Positions 55,385-64,000 of a stretch of 64,000 bases of DNA are shown one piece after another. Below the pieces are notes generated by a model. That model saw only the letters and a list, made by a program, of their open reading frames with translations, was not told the origin of the DNA and searched no databases. The stretch is from Desulfopila sp. IMCC35008. Lineage in GTDB: Bacteria; Desulfobacterota; Desulfobulbia; Desulfobulbales; Desulfocapsaceae. Position 1 is the stretch's first letter; each line of letters begins with the position of its first letter. Both the position numbers and the translations under genes were made by a program. The stretch spans positions 3,684,501-3,748,500 of the forward strand of contig NZ_CP050700.1 of the NCBI RefSeq assembly GCF_010646885.2, written 5' to 3'.

Positions 55385-57772
55385 CTAATTCCGCAAGGGT
55401 TTGCCGGTTTTCAACATATGCTGTACACGCTCAGAGGTTTTCTTGTTGCCACAAAGCTTCAAGAAATTCTCTCGCTCCAGTTGGAGCAGGTATTCTTCAG
55501 ATACCAGGGTTCCCGGATTCACATCGCCACCGCAAATAACGTTGGCTATAATACCACCCATCTCTGCCTCGTATTCGCTAATGAAGTTACCCTGCTGCAT
55601 ATTCCAGAGCTGGCTCTTAATCGATGCGGCGATACCGCGTCCCGGCGCGGGAACATCTTTTCTCGACAGCTTCGGCCGGTAGTTTACAGCCAACGCCAGA
55701 ACCTTCTGCTTGGCATCACCGATCAGTTTGTCGATATCCATAGTGATGGAATCGCCGTTTCTCATGTAGCTCATATCGTACAATTGCGCCGCACCCATTG
55801 ACACCTTAGCCATGGCGATCTGTTCGAAGTGTTTGAAGATAAATGGCTGAACATCGGTGTTATATTTGGTCGAAAGGTCAACCGCCCGCAGACACAACTC
55901 CTTGGTACCTCCACCCGCAGGCAACAAACCAACACCAATCTCAACCAGTCCCATGTAGGTCTCCGCGTAGGCGTTAATTGCATCGGCATGCATGGAAAAC
56001 TCACAACCGCCACCAAGAGTCATGTTAAAAGGTGCGGCAACAACCGGCACCTTGGCCAGTTTGAGAGCCATGGTCGCATTCTGGAAGGAACGCAGGACCA
56101 TATTGATATCGTCGAAGGCACCTTCTGCCATGGCAACTGCCAGCATCATCAGGTTGGCACCGACAGAGAAGTTCTGACCATGGTTACCGACCACAAGACC
56201 GACACCTTCTTCTTCCGCCCTCTTAACCGCTTTATGGGTCATGGCGAGTATATCACCGGAAATGGCGTTCATCTTTGAATGGAACTCAAAACCGAAGACG
56301 CCGTCGCCGAGGTCGATGATGGAACAATTGGAGTTCTTCTCAACCACATTGCCGCCACGCTTTAAGATATCGAGCTTGATCTGGCCTTCTTTCAGAGGAA
56401 CTTTTGCGTACTCACCCTTTAAGACATCGTAATATTCCTGAGCGCCTGATTCGTCAAAGCGGTAGAAGGATTCGATTCCTTTCATCTTCTCAGGCACAGT
56501 TATGCCGTCTTTTTCGGCCCGTTTGACAAATTTTGCAACACCGATGGCATCAAGCATTTCAAAGGGGCCGATCTCCCAGTTAAAGCCCCACTTCATGGCG
56601 TTGTCTATATTGACCACGTCATCAGCAATCTCCGGAATACGGTTAAAGGCGTAAATCAAGGTGTCACGAACCGATTTCCAGGCGAATTCAGCACCTTTGT
56701 CCTGGGCGCCAACGATCATCTTGATTTTCTGGGCCGGATCATCAACCTGCTTAACCATACCGACAGAAGCGTATTTCGGCTTTGCCAGCGGTTTGTAATC
56801 GTTTTCCTTATAATCGTAGTAGTAGATCTGGCGTTTGCCGTCGACCTTACCCTTCTTGTAAAATCCCTGCTTGGACTTGTTGCCAAGGAAACCCTTGTCG
56901 ATGAGTGCCTTCATGAAATCCGGCAGTTTAAAGACATCTCTTTCCTCGTCGTCCGGCAGCAGGTCATACGAGTTGTTACCCACGTGGGCCAGGGTATCGA
57001 GCCCAACCAGATCCGCAGTCCTGAATGCTGCAGATTTGGGCCGTGCCGTTGCGGGACCTGCTATGGTGTCGACCTCTTCCACAGTCATATCCATTTCGAC
57101 CATGTGCTGCATCGCCTTGTAGATGGCGTAAACACCGATTCGGTTCCCGATAAAGTTGGCGGTATCTTTTGCGTACACAATACCTTTACCAAGGCGGTTG
57201 CCGATAAAATCAGCCATGCCCTTCATAACTTCCGGATCGGTTGCGGTGGTCGGTACCAGTTCCATCAACCGCATATAACGGGGCGGATTGAAGAAGTGGG
57301 TGACGAGAAAATTCTTCCGGATTTCCGGCGGCAGTACTTCGGCCATCTCATTAACGGAAAGACCGGAGGTATTGGTAGACAGGATAGCGCCAGGTGCAAT
57401 ATAGGGGGTCAATTTCTTGAGTAGATCCAGTTTAATCGGCATGTATTCCACGACGACTTCCACGATCCAGTCACAATCCTTTAATTTTTCCAGATCATCC
57501 TCAAGATTACCGATATCAACCTGGGCCGCATATTCTTTAAGGAAATAGGGTGCAGGCTTCATCTTGACGAGCCCGGCTCTTCCTTCAGCAGCTATCCTGT
57601 TCCGAACCTGGGGGCTTTCCAGGGTCAGTCCTTTTTTCTCTTCCTGCTCAGTCAATTCTTTGGGAACAATGTCCAGTAACAGAACTTCAAGGCCCGCATT
57701 CGCCAGATGGGCAGCAATGGTTGCACCCATCACTCCGGCACCGAGAACACCTACACGATTAATCTGCCTCAT
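55385..57772 (-). CDS. 3-hydroxyacyl-CoA dehydrogenase / enoyl-CoA hydratase fusion
   Basis: The 795-residue protein starts with the NAD-binding 3-hydroxyacyl-CoA dehydrogenase domain (VGVLGAGVMGATIAAHLANA, residues 8-27), two HADH C-terminal domains (about 195-420), and ends with a crotonase domain: NHGQNFSVGANLMML (about 523-537) as oxyanion hole, CEFSMHADAIN and GLVEIGVGLLPAGGGTKEL, both carrying the catalytic Glu residues. The order is dehydrogenase first, hydratase second, as in FadN-type proteins, opposite to E. coli FadB. It hydrates trans-2-enoyl-CoA and oxidises the product. Its ATG overlaps the acyl-CoA synthetase stop. Confidence 0.94.
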   Translation of the reverse strand: MRQINRVGVLGAGVMGATIAAHLANAGLEVLLLDIVPKELTEQEEKKGLTLESPQVRNRIAAEGRAGLVKMKPAPYFLKEYAAQVDIGNLEDDLEKLKDCDWIVEVVVEYMPIKLDLLKKLTPYIAPGAILSTNTSGLSVNEMAEVLPPEIRKNFLVTHFFNPPRYMRLMELVPTTATDPEVMKGMADFIGNRLGKGIVYAKDTANFIGNRIGVYAIYKAMQHMVEMDMTVEEVDTIAGPATARPKSAAFRTADLVGLDTLAHVGNNSYDLLPDDEERDVFKLPDFMKALIDKGFLGNKSKQGFYKKGKVDGKRQIYYYDYKENDYKPLAKPKYASVGMVKQVDDPAQKIKMIVGAQDKGAEFAWKSVRDTLIYAFNRIPEIADDVVNIDNAMKWGFNWEIGPFEMLDAIGVAKFVKRAEKDGITVPEKMKGIESFYRFDESGAQEYYDVLKGEYAKVPLKEGQIKLDILKRGGNVVEKNSNCSIIDLGDGVFGFEFHSKMNAISGDILAMTHKAVKRAEEEGVGLVVGNHGQNFSVGANLMMLAVAMAEGAFDDINMVLRSFQNATMALKLAKVPVVAAPFNMTLGGGCEFSMHADAINAYAETYMGLVEIGVGLLPAGGGTKELCLRAVDLSTKYNTDVQPFIFKHFEQIAMAKVSMGAAQLYDMSYMRNGDSITMDIDKLIGDAKQKVLALAVNYRPKLSRKDVPAPGRGIAASIKSQLWNMQQGNFISEYEAEMGGIIANVICGGDVNPGTLVSEEYLLQLERENFLKLCGNKKTSERVQHMLKTGKPLRN

Positions 57773-59628
57773 TTTTCCTCTCCATTAGTGGTTTTCGGAT
57801 GACCGACCAAACCGTTACCTGCATTTACATACAGCTCTTCGATCGTATCTTTGTATTTGTTGTAAATTTCCTTCCTCTTCAACTTCAACGTCGGTGTCAG
57901 TTCACCGCCTTCTATTGTGAACTCCCTGGGGAGTACAGCAAAATACTTAATCGTATTGTAAGGGGGCAGATCCTTGTTGAGTTCCTCAACCCTCTTGGCA
58001 TAGATCTCCATCACCTTCCTGTTACTGACCAACTCCTCCATGTCGATATAGTCAATCTCCAGCTCACGTCCAAGGTCCACCATTCTCTCCAGGTTGGGTG
58101 TCAGCAACGCGACAAGGAACGGCTTCTTATCACCATAGACAAATGCCTGGGAAATATATTTATCTAGTTTCAACTCGTTCTCAATCGGCTGCGGAGCGAT
58201 ATTTTTTCCACCGGCGGTGACGATTATTTCTTTCTTCCGATCAATGATATAAACGAATCCATGTTCATCAATCCTGGCGATATCACCGGTACGGAACCAG
58301 CCGTCTTCGATCGAGTCCTGGGTGGCTTCCTGGTTTTTGTAATACTCACGCATCACCTGAGGACCCTTTACGAAAAGCTCACCATCTTCACCCAACCTTA
58401 CCTTCGTCTCATCAAGCGGTTTACCAACGGAATCGAAACGAATGGCATCATAATGGGACAAGGTTACAGCAGGGCTGGTCTCAGTCAGCCCATAACCGTT
58501 AAAAACAGGCAACCCAATTATCCACATAAACTCGTTGACGGTTTTATCCAGCGGTGCACCACCGCAGATAAAATATTTCAGCTTGCCTCCAAACCTCTCC
58601 CTGATTTTTTTGAACACCAGACGGTCGAAAAACCTGTAGCGAAGCTCCAGGGTACCAAGCGGCTCTTTGGTGATATATTTTTTCCATACATACTGGCGTC
58701 CCACATCGATCGCCCGATGAAACATGTTCTTTTTAAAAGAGCTTCCCTGATGAACGTTTTCGTAAACACGGGAGTAAATCTTCTCAAACAGGCGAGGCAC
58801 ACTCACCATATTGGTCGGCTGAATCTCGACCATGTTTTCCATTACCTTTTTTACGTCTTCGGCAAAGGCCACATGATTACCGGAAAGCAGTGTCGCGTAA
58901 TATCCACCGGTTCTCTCAAGCACATGGCTGAGCGGCAGGAAGCTGAGGAAGGTCTGCGGATTTTTCTCATCCACCGGAAACTTTTTCATACCATGGTTGG
59001 CATTGACCATGATGTTCCTCTGGGTAAGGATAACCCCTTTGGGTCTTCCGGTGGTTCCGGACGTATAAATTATAGTGAGGATGTCGTCCTGGGTAATGGC
59101 ATCGATCTGATTCTCGATAACCCCCTTCTCTTCTGCCTTCAGCGGCGATGAAACCTCAGATAGCTGATACTGGGTGTACACCGGAAATGATCTGTCACCC
59201 ATGAATCGCTCGTAAGATATAATGAGTTCAACATTGGGGATCTCATCACGAATAGAAAGCAGCTTTTCATATTGGGTTTTGGTCGATACGAAAACGACCT
59301 TTGCCTCACAGTGATTTATCACATAAGCCGCCTGCTTGCCGGTGTTGGTGGCATAGATGGGCACAGTAATTGCCCCGGCAGACTGAATACCGAAATCGGA
59401 TATCGCCCAACCAAGCCTGTTTTCTGAAAAGATTGCAACACGATCCCCCGGCTTAACCCCCGACTTTTTCAACCCCCTGGCAAGAAGAATGACCCTTTCG
59501 TAAAACTCCTCGTACGACAGGGACAGGAAGGTCCCGCGTTTTTTATAGCTGATGGCCGTGCGGGTTGCATACCGGCTTGCATTCTCTTTCAAGATCGCCG
59601 GTATTGATTGGTATGACAGGAAATTCAT
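57769..59628 (-). CDS. Long-chain acyl-CoA synthetase
   Basis: The 619-residue protein is an AMP-forming acyl-CoA synthetase. IIYTSGTTGRPKGV (about residues 188-201) is the nucleotide P-loop, GYGLTETSP (about 380) the second motif, and WFRTGDIARIDEHGFVYIID (about 440-459) the hinge region. It activates fatty acids to acyl-CoA at the cost of ATP. I started it at 59628 (MNFLSY) with GGAGG 9 bases upstream; a TTG two codons earlier is too close to that site. It leads the operon ACSL-HADH/ECH-thiolase-ACAD and has a promoter with operator at 59706-59735. Confidence 0.93.
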   Translation of the reverse strand: MNFLSYQSIPAILKENASRYATRTAISYKKRGTFLSLSYEEFYERVILLARGLKKSGVKPGDRVAIFSENRLGWAISDFGIQSAGAITVPIYATNTGKQAAYVINHCEAKVVFVSTKTQYEKLLSIRDEIPNVELIISYERFMGDRSFPVYTQYQLSEVSSPLKAEEKGVIENQIDAITQDDILTIIYTSGTTGRPKGVILTQRNIMVNANHGMKKFPVDEKNPQTFLSFLPLSHVLERTGGYYATLLSGNHVAFAEDVKKVMENMVEIQPTNMVSVPRLFEKIYSRVYENVHQGSSFKKNMFHRAIDVGRQYVWKKYITKEPLGTLELRYRFFDRLVFKKIRERFGGKLKYFICGGAPLDKTVNEFMWIIGLPVFNGYGLTETSPAVTLSHYDAIRFDSVGKPLDETKVRLGEDGELFVKGPQVMREYYKNQEATQDSIEDGWFRTGDIARIDEHGFVYIIDRKKEIIVTAGGKNIAPQPIENELKLDKYISQAFVYGDKKPFLVALLTPNLERMVDLGRELEIDYIDMEELVSNRKVMEIYAKRVEELNKDLPPYNTIKYFAVLPREFTIEGGELTPTLKLKRKEIYNKYKDTIEELYVNAGNGLVGHPKTTNGEEK

Positions 59629-59705
59629 GAGCAATAGCCTCCAAAAGAAACATTCTCATTGGTTCTCATAAACTGCAACAGGCAGAACAACTAACTTTGT
59701 CTATT

Positions 59706-59735
59706 TTTATACCGTACCTTTACGTTCAAGTCAAC
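59706..59735 (-). promoter_or_regulatory. Promoter and MerR-regulator operator of acyl-CoA synthetase operon
   Basis: On the minus strand TTGACT (plus 59729-59734) stands 17 bases from TATAAA (plus 59706-59711), a near-consensus promoter. The spacer and -35 hold TTTACGTTCAAGTCAA, a variant of the TTTACGTAAAGGTCAA site in front of the acyl-CoA dehydrogenase gene at 13.2 kb. Confidence 0.75.
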
Positions 59736-59930
59736 CTGTTTGTGAAACATTATTCCAGGATAACATTTTTAAAACTTATTTTATGTTATCCCCCCTTACG
59801 CCCTATCTTAAAGAGCAATATAACAACGAATATTTAGAAAGTTAAATGTTATTCAACAAATAATCAGTACAGCCTGCAAGGATGTTTCCCAAAAAAATAC
59901 CAACGGAACCTCGGGCCCTTCGAATTATTC

Positions 59931-59947
59931 TTTACGTAAGATAAGAA
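59931..59947. promoter_or_regulatory. Second operator-like sequence upstream of acyl-CoA synthetase
   Basis: TTTACGTAAGATAAGAA shares nine bases with the operator at 13233 and lies about 300 bases before the synthetase gene. It could be an auxiliary site or chance. Confidence 0.3.
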
Positions 59948-60021
59948 CTGACAGTAAGAAAAGTGTTATCTGCGGAAACAACAGGAAAACATGGCAGGAA
60001 ACGGTGTGAAATGAATCAACC

Positions 60022-61695
60022 TCACATATCGGTCACTGGACAGGTGTCGGCAAGATCTGAAATAACACTGGCCAAATCATCCCACATCTCGCAGCAACGC
60101 AGGTGATCCCGCTCTGTCCCGGCCTGTTCAAGCGCCGCAAACATCTTCATGACAGGTGTAAAACCATACATCCCGGCAACACCCTTGTTGGCATGGCTCA
60201 GTTCAACAATAGATAAATAGTTGACCGAGCGAATTACCTCACCGATCTTTTCGTGTTCGCAAAGCATGATTTCCAGAAATTTCGGGATAAGTGTCACCAA
60301 TGAATCGGGAACCTCAACATCCTGCCATGACACATCTGCTGGCGAGACCACCACTTCACGCTCAAGACCGGCGACAGGTACCTCGTTTATAACGCCTGCT
60401 AAAACAACGAGCAGGTCTGTCCTGGAGAACGGCTTGGTCAGTATCTCGTCAAAACCCTCATCCAGCAGCGATTCCTTAATCTCCTGAAAAGCATGGGCCG
60501 TCATGGCCACAATTCGGGATGGCGGCGTACCCTTTTGGCGCTCAATCTCACGGATCTCCCTGATGGCGGTAATACCGTCGACCTCAGGCATACTGATATC
60601 CAGCAGGATAAGATCAAATCCGTGCCGCATACATTTCTCGATAGCGCCGCGCCCACTGTCTGCATATTCGGCATGCAAGGGAAGACCTTCAAGATAGTAC
60701 TGTACGACCTCCCTGTTACCAGCCATGTCATCCACCACCAGGAGGCGAAGATCTGAAAGGTCAGGTAATGGTTTACCAAGGAGTGTGCCACTTGTCATGT
60801 CGGCGCCATCGGGCGTTGTGACCAGCGGTATATGGAGGGTAAAAACGGTTCCCTGCCCGACCCGGCTGTCCATACTGATTGAGCCACCCATCGCCTCCAC
60901 CAATATTCGTACTATGGCAAGACCAAGCCCGACTCCGCCCTGCTTCCTGGAAAGCGTTGTACGGGCCTGGCTGAAACGTTCGAAAACAGCACTGCGTTCC
61001 TTGTCCGAAATACCAATACCGGTATCGGAAATCTGGAATACGAGTCCTCCGGCGCCTTGCTCCTGGCGTACAAGCAATTTCACCTGGCCCTTCTCGGTAA
61101 ATTTTATGGCATTACCCAACAGGTTAAGCAGGACCTGCTTGATCTTGCCCTTGTCTCCCTGGTAAATCTGGCCGACATCCCCCTCCCATTCAAGCTTAAA
61201 ACGCAGCCCTTTCTTGGTAGCGAGGGTTTGGAGCATATCGGTCAGGTTCTGGATAAGCCTTCGCAGGTTAAAGGGACGCACCACTAATTCCACATCACCT
61301 TTTTCAATCCTAGAAAATTCAAGTATGGAATCGATGATTTCCAGCAGGTGACGTCCGGCACCACGAAGATTGCGGACAAACTGCTGTTGACGTTCATCTA
61401 GTTCAGTCTCCTCGAGCAGCTCGCCAAGCCCCATTATAATATTTAGAGGTGTACGGATCTCGTGACTCATATTGGTGAGAAACTCGGTCTTGGCCTTTGA
61501 GGCTGCCTCCGATTTTTCCCGAGCCGATTCCAGCTCAGTCAAGGCATTATTCAACAGATGACGATTAATATCGTCGAGCTTTTCTCGCCGTAACTGGCTC
61601 TCCTGGAGGCGTTCAATCTTTCGCTCCAGCCAGGCGACCCGTTTCAGCAGTTGCTCCTTTCCCTGCTGGTTACTTTTTGCCGATTCGTCTTTCAT
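60022..61695 (-). CDS. Hybrid histidine kinase with receiver and Hpt-like domain
   Basis: The 557-residue protein begins with a coiled coil (about residues 10-75), HisKA with MSHEIRTPLNIIMG (His about 77), HATPase (DTGIGISD, GVGLGLAIVRI), a receiver (VVDDMAG, LLDISMPEVDG) and a C-terminal Hpt-like domain with SHANKGVAGMYGF (about 499), matching the HxxKG pattern that accepts phosphate. This is a complete in-chain phosphorelay of the HEIRTP class, unlike the HDFNN kinases elsewhere in the window. There is no sensor domain; its start overlaps the FIST gene by four bases, so the FIST protein is likely its input. Confidence 0.9.
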   Translation of the reverse strand: MKDESAKSNQQGKEQLLKRVAWLERKIERLQESQLRREKLDDINRHLLNNALTELESAREKSEAASKAKTEFLTNMSHEIRTPLNIIMGLGELLEETELDERQQQFVRNLRGAGRHLLEIIDSILEFSRIEKGDVELVVRPFNLRRLIQNLTDMLQTLATKKGLRFKLEWEGDVGQIYQGDKGKIKQVLLNLLGNAIKFTEKGQVKLLVRQEQGAGGLVFQISDTGIGISDKERSAVFERFSQARTTLSRKQGGVGLGLAIVRILVEAMGGSISMDSRVGQGTVFTLHIPLVTTPDGADMTSGTLLGKPLPDLSDLRLLVVDDMAGNREVVQYYLEGLPLHAEYADSGRGAIEKCMRHGFDLILLDISMPEVDGITAIREIREIERQKGTPPSRIVAMTAHAFQEIKESLLDEGFDEILTKPFSRTDLLVVLAGVINEVPVAGLEREVVVSPADVSWQDVEVPDSLVTLIPKFLEIMLCEHEKIGEVIRSVNYLSIVELSHANKGVAGMYGFTPVMKMFAALEQAGTERDHLRCCEMWDDLASVISDLADTCPVTDM

Positions 61696-62840
61696 TGTTC
61701 ATATTCCCGTAATGAGACTGCCACGTAGCAATCATTCTGAAACAGGACCTGTTCCCCCACAGCATGGGGAGCATACTGCCCATATGAATAGAAACCGAAA
61801 AACGGCACATCTTTTTTCTTCATCAATTTCCCAAACTCCTCGTCACTTCTGGATCCCAGGATGTGACGCCGTGACGTGCAGCAGAAAACAAGTACCAAAT
61901 CGGGAGGGCCCTCGCCATATGCCAGCACCTGTTCATTGGCACAGTCTGCGGCGTATATTATATCCTCCCGAAACACAGTGGTAAGTCGAACCAACGATCC
62001 GGAAGGAATGGAGCCCATGAAGTCGACACTCCCATCGTCATATACATACAGCGAGTTTCGCAGCTTAAACCGCCCCTCTACCTGCCTGTAGACCGCAAGC
62101 GGGATATGGGTCATTGCCGATGCGACCACTCCAAGATATTCCTTATAGAAGCGACCGGCCGGCATGCCGTCAATGGAATAAATCCTGTTGCCTTCGCTTC
62201 TATCGACAGAGTGGTAGGGGCCGATCGGCGTCCAGCCGTTGCCGGTCCCCACATTTATCTGTAGGTTCCCCTGCACAAACAGCATGGCCATACCGCCACT
62301 GCTCACCTCCGTACCACAAAACTGATACGCTTTTTTAAACTGGTAATGATCTGCAGCCGCTCCCCCAATAAGAGGTATATCCCCGCACACCCGCCGCACA
62401 ATATCAACAACGGGCAACTCGATGGTGGTGATACCATCCGGAAAAATGAAACAACAGGCCGGCGGTCCACTCAGGGCATCATTACAGGTAGCAAACGTTT
62501 CACGAAAACGACGTTCCGGAAAAGAAGAAAAGTCGTGAACCATTGCAGCCTTAAACTGCACCGTCTCGGAACAAAACAAGAGAAGGCTTACCGAGTCCTC
62601 TGAAAAACCCAAGAGAGGCGATATTTCCCCACCAGAAGTACACCCCGCCAGCTCAATTCCCGGGAACGTATCGCAAATCCGCCTCAGAATCGCTCCATAA
62701 TCAGCGTCCATACATGAAGTAAAAAGGATACCGGCCTGCGGAATCCGGCCACGCAGCCTGTCCACACACTGGTTAATAACGGATTCCGTTGCTTCTATTG
62801 CACTCAAGGCATCACTGACACCACAAACTGTCTCCAGCAT
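61692..62840 (-). CDS. FIST-domain sensor protein
   Basis: The 382-residue protein contains FIST-N and FIST-C domains. AGCTSGGEISP (about residues 65-75), IPLIGGAAADHYQF (about 158-171), and C-terminal FFGFYSYGQYAPHAVGEQ (about 352-369) are the characteristic stretches. FIST domains are predicted to bind small ligands such as amino acids and often pair with kinases. I started it at 62840 because AGGGGG lies 5 bases upstream; the frame continues for 17 codons without support. It is coupled to the hybrid kinase and is divergent from an alanine/glycine symporter gene. Confidence 0.88.
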   Translation of the reverse strand: MLETVCGVSDALSAIEATESVINQCVDRLRGRIPQAGILFTSCMDADYGAILRRICDTFPGIELAGCTSGGEISPLLGFSEDSVSLLLFCSETVQFKAAMVHDFSSFPERRFRETFATCNDALSGPPACCFIFPDGITTIELPVVDIVRRVCGDIPLIGGAAADHYQFKKAYQFCGTEVSSGGMAMLFVQGNLQINVGTGNGWTPIGPYHSVDRSEGNRIYSIDGMPAGRFYKEYLGVVASAMTHIPLAVYRQVEGRFKLRNSLYVYDDGSVDFMGSIPSGSLVRLTTVFREDIIYAADCANEQVLAYGEGPPDLVLVFCCTSRRHILGSRSDEEFGKLMKKKDVPFFGFYSYGQYAPHAVGEQVLFQNDCYVAVSLREYEQ

Positions 62841-63046
62841 ATTCCCCCTGTCACCGCAACAACAAAACATCTCATGATAATAGAAGATCACATTCTCTTA
62901 TTGTAATCGACAAACCCTCATGATGCCAAACGGTTTGGTTAAATCATAAAATAATGTTGAACGAATACAATGAAATTACCTCTCTCGAAATCATTAAGTA
63001 CTTGATCCAGGAGTGTCCGTAAATCCTGATTCATTTGTCCATTCTC

Positions 63047-64000
63047 ATGAAGTTTCCCCAGATCAGGCTCATTAAAGACATGGTGGAACAACTTTTTAAA
63101 GGACAGTCATCAAAATCAGGTGTCTCTTCCCTGCAGAGCTTTGCCATGGCCCTCGGTGGCAGGGTCGGTACCGGTAATATTGCAGGTGTTGCCTCCGCCA
63201 TCGGTTTCGGTGGGCCAGGAGCCGTTTTCTGGATGTGGACCATCGCTTTTTTAGGGGCCGGTTCAGCATACGTGGAATCCGCTCTCGCCCTGGTTTACAA
63301 AGAGGAGATGGATGGCGAATATCGTGGAGGCCCGCAATACTACATCGAGAAGGGGCTTGGCATGCGCTGGTATGCTATCCTCTTTGCAATCGCCGCCATT
63401 ATCGCCATGGGCTTTTTCCTTCCCGGAATCCAGGCCAACAGTATTGCCTCGGCAATGTATAATGCTTTTGGGATCCCGGTGGCAGCCACCGGTGGAGTCA
63501 TTGTAGTTCTTCTTGGTCTGATCATCTTCGGCGGCGTAAAACGTATCGGCCGTGTTGCTGAAATCATGGTGCCAACGATGGCCGTCATCTACATGCTCGT
63601 TTCACTGGTCATTATCGTTATTAACCTGGACAAGGTCCCAGACGTCTTCAGCCTGATCTTCACCTCCGCTTTCAGTTCCAAGGCTGCTTTCGGGGCCATC
63701 ATCGGCCAGGCCATCATGTGGGGTGTCAAACGAGGTATATACTCGAATGAGGCGGGTCAGGGTACCGGGCCAATGGCTGCTGCTGCTGCCGAGGTCAGCC
63801 ACCCGGCCAAGCAGGGGCTTGTCCAGGCATTCTCCGTTTATGTGGACACCCTCTTTGTCTGTACAGCCACGGCCTTTATGATACTTATTACAGGAAGCTA
63901 CAACACCGCGGACGGGGCAGGAGGATACCTGTACGCCAATCCGGCATTAAACGGAGTTACACCGGGACCGATCTTTACCCAGTCCGCCGTCGACACGCTC
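63047..64000 (+). CDS. Alanine/glycine:cation symporter (AGCS family), partial at window end
   Basis: The frame runs to the window edge (318 codons) and encodes a membrane transporter of the AGCS/DagA family: FAMALGGRVGTGNIAGVASA (about residues 29-48), RGGPQYYIEKGLGMRWYA, and GIYSNEAGQGTGPMAAAAAE (about 228-247) are the family hallmarks. It would import alanine or glycine with Na+ or H+. The frame opens with KFPQIRLIKD, the loop after the first membrane helix of the family, and a TAA stands at 63020-63022, so the usual first helix is missing. Either the start is unusual or the gene is 5'-damaged. Confidence 0.82.
   Translation, partial: MKFPQIRLIKDMVEQLFKGQSSKSGVSSLQSFAMALGGRVGTGNIAGVASAIGFGGPGAVFWMWTIAFLGAGSAYVESALALVYKEEMDGEYRGGPQYYIEKGLGMRWYAILFAIAAIIAMGFFLPGIQANSIASAMYNAFGIPVAATGGVIVVLLGLIIFGGVKRIGRVAEIMVPTMAVIYMLVSLVIIVINLDKVPDVFSLIFTSAFSSKAAFGAIIGQAIMWGVKRGIYSNEAGQGTGPMAAAAAEVSHPAKQGLVQAFSVYVDTLFVCTATAFMILITGSYNTADGAGGYLYANPALNGVTPGPIFTQSAVDTL

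Larger units (their letters stand above)
59629..60021. other. Intergenic region upstream of the acyl-CoA synthetase operon
   Basis: About 393 bp, AT-rich. It contains the promoter/operator at 59706-59735 and a second operator-like sequence at 59931. No gene is seen. Confidence 0.6.

Overview
The window looks like the chromosome of an anaerobic, Gram-negative member of the Desulfobacterota (a Desulfobulbales-like fatty-acid or alcohol oxidiser). This is inferred from gene content, not from a marker gene: beta-oxidation enzymes, EtfAB with a membrane FeS/cytochrome-b type ETF:quinone oxidoreductase, a four-subunit group-3 [NiFe] hydrogenase, and many hybrid histidine kinases of the HDFNN type. 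No rRNA, tRNA or CRISPR array was seen.

Layout. 0-14 kb is a fatty-acid oxidation region: FAH-family hydrolase and 2,4-dienoyl-CoA reductase-like flavoenzyme, radical SAM protein, FadL porin, thioesterase, SCP2-like protein, etfA/etfB, the FeS membrane oxidoreductase, an acyl-CoA dehydrogenase and a MerR-family regulator. 14-19 kb holds an iron alcohol dehydrogenase overlapping a hybrid kinase, a REC-REC-GGDEF protein and a cyclic-nucleotide-binding protein. 19-23.5 kb is a hydBGDA-type hydrogenase operon. 23.5-28 kb is an accessory island with unrelated genes, hairpins, a dispersed repeat and an integron-cassette-like unit. 28-36.6 kb is a phosphorelay region: a four-gene operon (dual-receiver kinase, atypical kinase, sigma-54 activator, PAS protein) and a PocR-domain kinase. 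37-45.4 kb has a chemoreceptor behind a sigma-54 promoter, a decayed second chemoreceptor, a CheA-like protein without the phosphorylation domain and key ATP-binding elements, CheW, and a haem-c sensor kinase. 45.6-59.6 kb is a second beta-oxidation cluster, all on the minus strand: acyl-CoA synthetase, HADH/enoyl-CoA hydratase fusion, thiolase, acyl-CoA dehydrogenase, then a metallo-hydrolase, a second dienoyl-CoA reductase-like enzyme, a hotdog protein, a divergent acyl-CoA dehydrogenase and a ferredoxin-type protein. 60-64 kb has a hybrid kinase with FIST-domain partner and, divergently, the start of an alanine/glycine:cation symporter.

The two fatty-acid regions appear to be one regulon. 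A shared sequence, TTTACGTAAAGGTCAAG or close variants, lies in front of the acyl-CoA dehydrogenase, merR, etfBA, dienoyl-CoA reductase and acyl-CoA synthetase genes. At two of them it sits between, or overlaps, good -35 and -10 boxes. The MerR protein encoded at 13.4 kb is the obvious candidate to bind it.

Two small dispersed repeat families were found by comparing intergenic regions. One (about 143 and 163 bp) has terminal inverted repeats and in both copies ends at the stop codon of a minus-strand gene. The other is 73 bp (63 of 73 identical). The points I would look at first are the kinase-dead CheA-like scaffold next to a decaying receptor, the MerR operator set, the repeats, the hydrogenase large subunit that ends exactly at the last cluster ligand, and the four-gene phosphorelay operon.
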